Assembly: GCA_944470555.2 (NCBI GenBank)
Contig: OX104130.1
Location: 42,627,491-42,691,490 of the forward strand
Length of the DNA stretch: 64,000 nt
Source: Heterobilharzia americana
Lineage: Eukaryota; Platyhelminthes; Trematoda; Strigeidida; Schistosomatidae
Reading direction: 5' to 3'
Notes under the pieces: model-generated
What the model was told of the DNA's origin: nothing
Database searches by the model: none
Seen by the model: the letters and a program-made list of their open reading frames with translations, nothing else
Made by a program: the position numbers and the translations under genes
Part shown: in pieces, positions 29,001 through 41,000 of the stretch
Layout: the number at the start of each line of letters is the position of its first letter
Position numbering within the stretch: the stretch's first letter is position 1

Positions 29001-32000
29001 TAGCAATAATTTGACAGCATAAGGTTCAGAAGTAGCCACAAAATAGGATACAGTGAAGTGAAGCAGACAGAGTTCGTACTTTGCGCACAATTAATGAGGG
29101 TATCTGAGGTAGCCATGATTTCGCAGACTTGTATCGTTGATACCGGATGATTATTGAAGGCGAAATGAAAACGTGCTGTGAACAATGCCGCGATAGCGTT
29201 TTTATTTCACTTTACCCATTAATGTAACGCAACTCCAAAACATAGTCTTGGATATACAGTTACTCAGGTGGCAGAAGACCGAAGGTTATTAGTAGGACCA
29301 TCCACTAAATGTGTCACGTCTTCAATATTGAAGTGAAAATATGACTATTTCCCTAAAACTCTATTTAAAACTTCCCACTTATATAAGTCAAATCCACTTG
29401 GCATTCCGTACTTAATTGCAGAAACTCGCATTCTAAGCTACTTATTCACAAAATCATTCAGTGAGAACCTACTATTGGATATATTTTTGGCCTTAAACAG
29501 ATACAGTACATCCGATAGTTTATTTATAAACTTTTATTGCTATTCATATAAAAGTTCTATGTTTTTTCTAATCTAATTTACTGTTGAGAAGTCATCTGAC
29601 TCGGTGAAACATTTCCTTGGGCATATGTGTAAACAGCCACAAGGTACTTAGAATTAGCTGAACTCATTGTGTGAGCTAAGTGAAACCTATATTTACGAGT
29701 ATAACAAAGTTTTAAAGTACAGTTTGCCGATATTTATCCACACAACATACAGTGAAATCTTTCTCAAAGTCATTACCTAACTGTCAATCGCCTTTTCTTT
29801 GATCGTGTTATGTGTTGCAGCCTGGTGAGGAAAAGGATTCAGCTTTACAAAGAGACTTTTTGTTTCCGGATCACGATAATCATTTAGGATGCGAGACTGC
29901 TGTGAATGGGTATGAAAATGGCTCAAACCCATATCTTTCACCAGTGAAACTGTCAAATGGTAGGTTTTAAAATCAGTATTGTTGTACGTACTATATGATA
30001 TCCAAATGAATCTAATATATGGATGTACTTTTAATTAAGCTTTCTGGGTTAGTCTTGATTTGTAAACTTGTCTTCATTGAAGAAAATAGTGAAGTTGTAA
30101 GAAAGACTGTGATGAGATAGCATTCGGATTAGCAACTTGTACTGATCAACCAGTTGCTTTCCCCTTCTATTTGTATGGTGATGGTAATTTCTGACTAATT
30201 AATTTGTGCGATTATTGGATAGTCAGACCTCACACATATATACAATCACCTTATCAAATTCCGTATAATTTCACTGAAACTGAGACTTAGTCAGCGATTA
30301 GATCTCTTAAATCGGTTGGTAGAGTTTGATTCATAGGAATAGGATGGCTTTTCCTTAAACTTAGATCACCACATCTGCATGAGTTTACCGAAAGATCAAC
30401 TCAGTATCATCTGCTGCTGTTTTCATGATCCGTTTCACATTACTAAAATTTTTTAGCAAACTGTAGTAATATAAAGTTCATGTGATTCTCATTCTCTCCT
30501 TTCTCTACTTTCAGTTGGACTCTATTAGGAACTTGCTTTGTTATCTACATTCCATTAAATCTTTGGATTTGCACTGAAAAACTGTCATATGGAATGAATT
30601 CACTTTTCTCTTAGTAATTCGAATATGACAAATAGTCTTACTCTTTATATTTATATAGTGTTGCTTGGGAGGCAGGTACATTCAGCTGACTACTCCCAAA
30701 TAATATACAAAGAGTATCCTGGATTCCACTGCTAGCCACTCTCTATCATTATTATCAAAGTAATCGAACCAACTCCAACGGCGATATGTGGTTTTCATGT
30801 CTATATTGCATCAAGAACAGTATAACCGCTTAATTGTCTCTAGTATTCCAATAACTCAATTCTTCCTACAAATTACATTTTCACTTATCAAGCATTAATT
30901 TCACCTTGCATAACACAGATATTCCATATCCTGACATGAATTACAGTAATCTTTTTCAATTTATATTCTCTTTTTCAGATCGAAATTCGCCTAATAATCA
31001 TGCTAACAAACGCTTCCCACGGGATCCAATTATCAACACAAAGTTCTTTGAAGTTGATGATTCCATGTCTAATCACAATCTGAATCCTAATAATAGTAAT
31101 AAACATCCAAACCAGCATTGTTATTCTCGACCAAATATATTAGAACTTGAGAGTTACTTCACAAAGTCCAATAGTTTTCCTCTGGAGTCATATACAAATG
31201 GAACGAAAAGTCCTAGTTTACGTCAAGATATTCCTTTTCTACGGAGATTTGACATCCTTAATGATATCATCCTGGTCATTTATAATTCGTTAGATTCTTC
31301 TATTGAGGTAAGAATATTCCAACTTTACTAATTGTTTCAATCAATTTATTTCAATACTGAATATCTACTGTATCTCTTTCGTAGTTTGAGCCCAATCTCT
31401 TATTTTAAATACTTTTGTAACTTCATACCCCTTCATCTTCCAGGCAATTAATTTGGTTTTGGTGCCGTTGTTTCCGCGCACTTGAACAACCAGTCATAAT
31501 GCCGATTGAAATTACTGTAGAAGTGAAAGTAAATTTTCTGTTAACTTGTGAACTTGCGTTTAACTTATTTACTTAAGACATGTGTTACATGTATTTAGAC
31601 AGCGTTCACTTCTACTTTGACTGTCCTCTAGAAGAGGAAAATGATGAATAGAACATTGAGTTAAAAAGTTTAAAAAACATCACCTCAATTAGACGTTTCT
31701 AATCCTTGACTACTTCAAATTTCTGCCAGTTAGGGACCCGAAACAGCGCTACATGCACATAATTCTTCTACATTGCATCTTTCATACTCGACATTTTATT
31801 GGCCTAGCCATCTCCCTGTATCATTTTCTATCATGCATTGTTTCCAGCTGCATTTTATTTTTAATTTAGTAAATGATATCAATTAATACATAGATTGCAA
31901 GAAAATGTATCGCGATATTTTGTTATTGGTTAAAGTTAGTATGATATTCAGTTGACCCTTTAATTGCAAGTCGTTTTGTTTTGGTCGCTCTTAACACAGA

Positions 32001-35000
32001 AACCTTGTACAACTTAGACAGCAAAATATACAAAATGCAATTTCAAAAAGCACCATAAAGAAGAAGAAAGAGAAATGAGAAAGAGTCGTAGTAGTAGTTG
32101 GAAAAAAGCAGTTACAACAAACTTTTACGACAGCTTTCGGCAACTTTACTTTCTTTTTATGGCCTGTTTTCTTTTATGGATGTGATATGAAGGGACACTG
32201 CGTCAAAAGACCTATGGATTTGATTTTCAGCCCCATGATTTGATGCCGCCAAAGTTTTAGTTCCTTTTTTATCAGAGATAAGCGCTTGTCTATGTTGCCT
32301 TTCATCCTACCTCTAAATTCAGTTATTTTCAACGCAAATAAGCCATGTTTACTATCAAAACCTAGGAGATATCATATTTGTGATTTACTCAGCTATCTGG
32401 ATCAGTTTATAGTAGTATGTAGCCTAAAATCCAACACAAAATCTCCAATTTGTCTAGCCAGTTCACTCATTTCATTATAGGACTCCTCAGTAGTACACAT
32501 GCATGACCCCACCAGGGTTTGAATCAAAGGTCTCAAGATTAACACGTTACCATTGAGACACTAGTTTGGAATCCGATGGTCTACATTTATTTACTTCTGT
32601 CAATGCAAAACATAGCGCTATCATCATCCAACGCTGTTGTTGAGGGACTGGTGGTAAAAACGAAGTCAAACGTGAGGACAAATACACAACGGTGGCACTG
32701 AATGAAGGTCATCCTTTGTCGTGAATTAACAGAAGTAGGGAAATGTGAGCCAGGGGATTACAATCTAGTGTTTGAATGGTCAGTATTTTCGTTACGAAAC
32801 CTGATGGTTCTGAGTTCACTCCCAGGAAGGTCGGGGATGAATACTGTTGAGGAGTCCCGTACTAGGACGAAACAGCTGTCCAGTGTGCCCACGTTTTCGT
32901 TGGTTCTTCAACTGATGTCAGTGCGTGATGAATACCAAGTTGAAATCACAAATCTCTCCGCAAATCTCATAAACGAAACGATGTTTCACTTGACTCATTA
33001 ACTTTAAATAATACAGCCTTGATACTTTCCTTCGGATGAAACGGAAGTTGGCATGTTGACTTCTTATTTATTTTAGTTGCACGTCTTGCACTTCCTCATC
33101 AGCCTGCACCTATTTTTCAGTCTTATTGCAACCGTTCGTGAAATTCTAACTCTAAGAATTCTGTTTTCTCCTTATTTTAGGGGTTATGGCAGTCGGATAC
33201 AGCACACGGTCAACCTGGACTAACTTTGTTCACATTTTATAATTATCCATTTAATTTTATTCTGCCTTACAAGAAATCAAATAATAATGATACCAATAGT
33301 AACAATAGTGCTTTCTCAAATCAGTGCCTTATCAGTTGCATTATTCGTGTTATGTTATACGCTTTAAGCCTTCATCAAAGTGTAACGGGCTATCGACGTA
33401 TTCTACTTTGCTTAAAACGTGTCATATCTCGAGTGAGTTATTCAAGCGTTTATCTGTTTATCTTTGAAAATCAATTGTTAAATGTGTTTTTTGCTGTAAA
33501 CAAATAACAAACATCATGCAATAGTTGTCTGAATAAATTTCTATAAAGGAAAACGAACAAACACTGTATGATTTGGTGAGTTCACTTCACCTCTAAACCA
33601 ACCATGAATGTACTGATTTCTAAGTTAGATTACAATTTAGAAATGAATTAATGTCAAAATCAGTGTATGAAGTCGATAGAATTCTATGATGCAATCACAC
33701 TCACGTAATCTAGTTCATATAGGAACAAGGAAAGTAAATGAAGATCTTGACGTTATCAAACACATGAAAATATGTGCAGATTCTTATGCTGATGACAAGT
33801 CGATTTCAGTAATGATGCAAGAGAGTGTTTTTTTTTTATAAATATCACGAATAACATGAATGAAAGTACACTTCAAAGTAATAAGAGATATTATTAAGCA
33901 GTGTATAATTAGGATTAGATGAAACTGGTGTTAGAGGTGAATAGAATAAGGACAAAAACAATAAAGCTAATGAGGAGATAGGATTTTCTAGGAATTCAAT
34001 CTAGCAAGTAGTGAAGTTGAGTAAATAATGTTAAAAGTAAACTGGATAGGAATATGACACATTCCTAAGAAAGATATGAGTAACAATAAGATGTAAGAGT
34101 AAGGGACAAAATAGCAAAGATGATAAGCAGTAAGGAACCAATAAGGCATGACAGCTAGTGAAAGGAGAACCAAAACCTGATTTTTTTACACATGGGTTGG
34201 GTTCACGGTAGCAAAGAGTCCTTACCTTCACAAAGCGTAAACATTTACTGTTACTATGTTCATTAATGACAGAAATTGGTTCTTAAATGCAGAGCATGGT
34301 ATTTATCACAAAACTTTTACTTATTGCTTATTACTTATGTCTGCCTAACAGACATGAACTTCTCACTGACAAGTTCTTCGGTGCATGTTCAGACGTTAGT
34401 TTTCCAAAAGCCATTCCTGTTCTTCTAGAGTATGTGCTTTTGTGCGTGCAGATAAATGGACGGCTATGGTGGGAGGTAGCTCGAACAGATCTTGTGTCCA
34501 ATTAAGTTTCTCAGAACACGGCGCTTTGCCATAAACAACTGCCTTCTTCAAAATCTACCTGATGATTAGCAGAGGAATCTAGGATGCTCGTTTCCTTCTA
34601 TTTGAGACTCGTCAGCTAGAGGTACCCGCACCCTAGTGATTGATGTTGTTCTCACTGAGACTCAAACCCAGTACTCATCGCCTCAAATACCAAAGCGTTA
34701 TTCACTGGAGCACGAAACTCACCACTTATGCAGTGGGTATCAGTTACTGTTCAATGCTTGTAATCTGTCGTTACTATACTGAGTCAACACGCTTGATCTA
34801 CTTTTCTTGACTTTGACAGAAAATGTTGGCTAGATACACGTATTTAGTGCATGATTCTTTTGAGAGCTCAAACTATTTTCTCTTTAAACATTGCTTAAGT
34901 GAAAATTTTTCAGGACACATATTTCTAGGAGTTTTTTTTCTTGAATATAAACACCTGTCAATATCCGTTATCTGACAAAGTTTTTCGAAAGCCTTCCAGT

Positions 35001-38000
35001 TCACTTCAAACTAGCCTCTCGGAGTACAGCACAGCTCTCCATATGTCGCGTATATGGAATGAGCGGAAAACAGTTAAATAGGAAATACTGACCACTACAT
35101 GTGGGCTTTTGGTAAATTCTTCATAGGATTGAATCATCATCATTTCACGTAAGACTGCAATTCCAGAAGAAACGAATTAAACAAGCAAATTTCACTTATT
35201 ATATACACACGGGAATAACTGGAGTTTAACACCATTAAATCGTATTCGCAGTACTATAAGATCAGAAAAGAGCAAGTATCCAGATTTTTTTTTATGCACA
35301 AATAACTGTATCTTCGTGATTCTGATGAGAACTGTTCTGGCTGTTTAAAAAATGACGAAGACGTACACGTGACGCTGTCGATTTGGCATTTGATGAACAA
35401 CTGAGAATTACGTTCTAATGTTTACTGAAAGGCGAATTTTCCTGAGATGCATTTGTATGAAAATGGTAATGATTTTTATTTTCCCTCTACTTCACCATAC
35501 TGGTAGGTGCTTTTCACACATCGAACAAAAAACCACATAGTGCATTCGAGATAAATTTCTCTCCATGAAGTTAATCCTGAAGATGTCACTAAGCCTGTTA
35601 GTGAAACGTTAGTGACAAACTATCAGAGCTCAGAGAACACCAAACTACTATCATGCTCAACAGGAACAGATGAACTCATATATGCATCTTGATTTAAACA
35701 AATAAAGAATACCTTCCCACTAAATGACAGCAGGAAAGGTCATTTTTGGGATTCTTCTTTAGAAAGTTGTCAACTTCTCCGCAATCATGCTGCTCTTTTA
35801 TCACAAAGTTACGTATAGTGGCTTTTGTGAACCATCTGTACTTCAACCTATGAAACTTTTTTCAACTTATTTGCTTGATGAACTTGTCATGATAACCGTC
35901 TTATCTCAATGTATTTGTTTCATTATGCAATACTTCATCATACCATACCTCCTAGTCCTACTGGTTGACCACTTAACCGAATTCCTATTATGTCACAGTG
36001 CGACAAGGACACAAAAATGAGTTTTCTTTAGCTTTCAAATGAGCTGTATGTATGCCGACCTCTTCAATTTCCAAATTCATTTCTAGGAAGTGGAACATTC
36101 AAGAAAGAAATCTGATTATTTTTAATATCAATAGTAAAAGTGATCATTCTATGGAATATGAAATAGTTTTATTCCAAGTTTTGACAAATGCGCACCAAAA
36201 AGATTCGTAGCATACGTATCTGCATGCTTGGGACATTATCTAGTTGGTTTTCCAACTTGTGATTCATATAATTCCTTTTCAGTGTAGTAGTATTTACCAA
36301 TGCATGACACCAGTTGGGAAAACCATGAAAAACGTGAGAGCATGGCTAGCTCTTCCTAGCATGGAGCTCCTCAGCAGTATGCACCCGTGAACCCGCCAGA
36401 GATCGAACTCAAGACCTTTAGGTTCCACGGCGAACGCGTTAACCGTTCAACTACTCGGCTGAAGTTCAATGGTTCACAGTTTCCCATTTCTATCAATTCG
36501 TGATACAGCGCGATTAACCATCAAGATCTTCAGTTGACATCTGCTTCACTTTTGACTGGTTGGCCCACTGGCAGAGTCGTGATTGTATATTGCCGAAGAC
36601 TCCAATACTCAGAGGAGACAATTGTACTTTAAGATTTTCAATGGTTCCCAGCTGATGTCATTCCGTTATGATTACTAACTTCAAAGCGAAACCTCTATAA
36701 ACCTCAAACTAAATTTCTTTTCAGTTTGTCAACTTGTTCAATCTTTTTTGTCATGATTAAAAGAAGTGATTTTCATGCTACAATATTTTAAAATATCAAC
36801 GGTTGAGATATAATACGATTTTGCGCACTAATTCCGATAAACTCGTTTCTAAATTGAATTCCAACTTTGAAATCCGTGAATCTTGCGAACCACACGAAAT
36901 GAAGTGAATTCACCTTATCCCATTGTACTGTTTTCTTTGCTTTTCAAAAATTATAAGTATGCTAACCTGTAGGTTTTACTTAGCATTATCGACCGGAGTA
37001 ACCAATTCGTTTTCACCTATTCCTAAGAGGAAACGATTGTAAACTGGACGGTTTTACTCTAGTGTTAAGTGAAGAGGGGTAAAGTTTGAAAGAGGATTTA
37101 ATTAGAGTTAAAGTTTTGTATAACAACTATGGTTAAATGCTAACATAAGACAAACCCAGTTTTACGGCTACTGTCAATTACTTTTGGTAAAAACTGTTAT
37201 GAAAGATGACTATGGTGAAGATCCACCTAGATTAAAAGTCACATTTCAATTTTTGAGCTGTTGAAAGCCATCAATAACTTAACCAAGGAAGTTTAATTAT
37301 TATCATTTCTTGTTTTGTTCATATGAAATACCAACTAATAAAGTTGTTCTGAGATTTTGTTGCGCACAATTTAGACTAGGTAATCGTTTATACGATTAAA
37401 TAATTACATTTCGTCATTTTACGAAAATACTACCTTTTCGGATAAAGTAAGAAAGCTGAATTAGTTCTATTAGCAGTTCCTAAGGTGACTTCCAAAGTCA
37501 CTTACTAAAAGCCATAGGAATCAACACGAAAAATATGTACAGCCGCTTTCTATCCTGACCTACTTACTATAGGGTCAACATAATAAGTATTTAGCATGTA
37601 GGGAATATTTTGGCATCTACTCATGGAATTTTTTCTTTTTCTCGATGAAACATTTATCTTATTTGATATCACAACCTGTTATTTACTATCCCCATAGGAT
37701 GAAACATGAGTCTTAGATTTCACTACTCGTCAATATTCAGCATAATTTATCCTCAATCTTTCGTTAGTTTATTATTGCTTCCTTATCATCATGCTCACAT
37801 TTATTCCTGTTTGTGAACATATTCAAATGATTTTCGCTCCATCTCGTCCAGAAATACCACCAGCAACGGCAAAATTACCACTGAAAGCAAGCCTATTGAC
37901 AAAAGCAGAATGCCATAAAACTGCTGAAATCCAGTAAAGCAGCAGGACCAGACAGAACTAAGGCAGACTGGAGAAAGGCCTACCTTGCAAAACTCCCGAA

Positions 38001-41000
38001 GAAGGGCGACCCAAGCTTTTGCGAGAACTGGTGAGGAATCATGCTGCTGTCCACCCCAAGCAAAATATTTTGCTGGAGAGACTAAAGAATACGCTGGATT
38101 CAAAACTACGACCGGAACAGGCTGGCTTCAGGAAAAACAAATCATTTGCGAATCAAATTGCAATGCTACTCGTCATTATAGAACAGAGTACAGAATGGCA
38201 GTCAACTCTCTACCTCAACTTCATCGACTTTTAAAAGGCCTTCGATAGCGTTGACCGAGAAGTAATTTGGCAGGCAGCTGCTTCAACACTACGGCTTTAG
38301 TGCCACAAATCTTTATCAACCTCATTCAACAGCTATATGACGACGCTATACGCCAAGTGATTCACAATGGAAATCTCATTGACGCCTTTGAAGTGAAGAC
38401 AGGAGTAAGACAAGGCTGCTACTATCACCGATGATCTTCCTGATTGCGGTGGACTGGATCATACATCAAAAAATGATGATCGAGAAAACGGGCATACGCT
38501 GCACCGATGAAAAGAGCCCAGAACTTTCGGATTTCGCCGATGATTTATGTTTATTGCCGCACAAACTCATTGATCTACAGGCTAAAACCAACAAGTTGAC
38601 AGAAGAGGCAAGGCAGCGAAGTCGGAACTTCAGGTGAACATAGAGAAGACAGAGATGATGAAGATACCCAACCAATAATAGCATCAACAACAAACACCAA
38701 TCACCATTAACGGGAGAAACCTGAAGGAAGTAGTCTCTGTCACCTATCTAGGCAGGCAGCATCGTTTCAACTACAGGCAGGCGGAACAGGCACAGATGAG
38801 GATGTCAAAACCAGGATCGGAAAAGCAAGACAGGTCTTCAATAATCTGAATTCTGTGTGGAGATCTAGTGCACTCAGCACAAAGAACAAGACCCAGATTT
38901 CCAACACAAATGTCAAGTCAGTGCTGCTATATGGTAGTTGAGAGACTTGGCGCGTCACGAAAAGCACTTCCAACAAACTACAGACATTCATCAACAGCTG
39001 GTGCCTACGCTCACTCGATAGTGAATATCAGATAGCCGGGAAGGATAGGGAAGGTGGAACTCTGGCCTGCCAACGAACCAACCAAGAACCTACCACTCAA
39101 CAAATATGCAGTAGATGAAAGTGGAGATGGATTGGGCATACACTGAGAAGACCGACTGGGGACGTCACGCGCCAGACCAGGCCGTCGAGTGGAATCCGAA
39201 GGGGAAGCGACTAGTTGGGCGTCCGAGGCGAGGGTGACACGGAGGAGATGGTGTGAGGAAGAAATGAAAGCTTGTGAGCAGGCGGTTGTGGAGCCAGGAT
39301 GAGAAGACTGCAGAGAAGTGTATAGTGAAATGGTGTCGTGGTACTGAAGCCCTATGTTCCACTAGAAACCCTAGGGAAAATAATAGTAATGATAATAATC
39401 TATGTATTCTTTTAATATATCTTTTTTTGTCAGCTTGCATGGCTGTTTCAAAATTGCAGTTGAAGCCAAGCTGATTACTGATTTTAATTTTATTTTGACT
39501 TTTACATTTATTTTTCTTGGGTATTTCAGTTCCCCAGCTTTTTGTTTGAAGACAACCCGGAATTTTGTGCAGTTTCCTGTCATCATTTATTACAGTTATG
39601 CACCATGAAAGACCCAACTGTTCGTGATGATGCGATTGCTACACTTTACTTCCTGATAAAGAATTATTATACACTGACGAAAGTATGTTCCTTCTTACAT
39701 TAGTGATGTTTCTTATCAATTTCTATGTATATACTTTGTATGTGTCAAAAACATTTATGGAAATCGGATGTGAATATTGCCATCAATTCCTCAACGGTAA
39801 CATAAATCTGTGAATCGAGTTTGCTATACAATAATCTGCTTATTAACTTCTAGCATGTAACACACAAATACAGAACCTCTCAGTATCCTTTCATGAAGTC
39901 GTGTGAATAAACTGCGGAAGTGGTGAGTAGGTTTCGATCTCCCCATTGTTTTTAATAGCTACATCTGTTACCCTTTCTGCAACCACTTTATATTCACAAA
40001 ACGATCCTACCGACATGGTGGTAATGAAGATGTCCGAGGGAAAATGACTTTTCAATTTTGATCTGCTGATGGGAGCTAACAAACGCAGAACTTAGGTTCA
40101 GAAGGTCATTTCTATCAACTTTGAACTGACAGTATAATCTCCTGCCTCCGTTGACGTCTTTGTTATCAACATTACGTAATGTGGATAGAATAATGTCAGT
40201 TGACTTTGTCATACCTAGCAGGAACGTTGTATTTATGTGGCCTGATTAACTGGGTTTCGCTTAATTTAATCCTTAAGTAAGAAAGTTTAGTAGTATTATG
40301 GTGAGGATATTTTTTTGTTTAGTTGATGTTGTACATTGAAATACAGCTGTGACTTGTGTAACTTCTGTCAATAGATCATTCATCACCGCCAAAACGTAAT
40401 TATATGCTTATGCCATAGTGCAGAATATTGCAGTTATTGCACAAAAGTGAATAGAGGACCAAAAAAATGAATACACTTGTTTAATATTGAAGTGACCGAG
40501 TGAGTCAAAATAAGAGTAACGCAAACAACAATAACGCAGTGAGACACTTGGACTGGATACAACTAGTGACTGTTCTTCCACAGAAGCTTATATACCTTCG
40601 ATCTGCGAAAATCAGAAGATAAAGACCGGCCTGTGACTGTAAGGTAAACACTTCATTCAACAAGACCACATCACATATATATAATTTTCACGAACACATA
40701 AAATCACTAGGTAAAAGTTGGAAATTTATTTTGATTGGCCAACTGTAAGACGAAATCACCCAATAGGGTTTTTGCTGGCCACACAGAAACATGAAATGAA
40801 GGTTGAAGTCCAAAACTTCTACCTTAGTGGCTGATGACTTGAAATATTGATTTCTATTTAGGCCGCTTCCTATCAATATATGGTAAAGGTATGTCGAAAA
40901 TTCTTCCCGCACATATAGTATGAATAAAGCCTGCACATATGTCTGCTAAGTACATAATGCACTACTGAAATAAGGAAAGTGAAAACAAATAGAATGAAGA

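Larger units (their letters stand above)
31308..33180 (+). other. Intron 10
   Basis: Intron of 1.9 kb carrying a head-to-head pair of family B repeats (B1 minus 32478-32680, B2 plus 32725-33000). The first kilobase shows nothing recognisable. Confidence 0.6.
33433..39529 (+). other. Intron 11, largest, with RTE copy 2
   Basis: Intron of 6.1 kb. It contains family A copy A6 (34565-34720, minus), a short repeat block (35578-35650), family B copy B3 (36290-36620, minus) and RTE copy 2 (about 37830-39390, plus). 33433-34560 and 36650-37800 show nothing recognisable beyond AT-rich sequence. Confidence 0.65.

Noticed and set aside
38466..38994. Minus-strand Leu/Ser-rich ORFs at 19697, 20004, 38466 and 38767
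   Set aside because: Shadows of the RT sequence on the plus strand, repeated because the two copies are nearly identical.
39165..39617. 150-residue minus-strand protein over RTE copy 2
   Set aside because: It is antisense to the retroelement 3' region and to DOCK exon 12; the same antisense frame appears over copy 1 (20402-20677).
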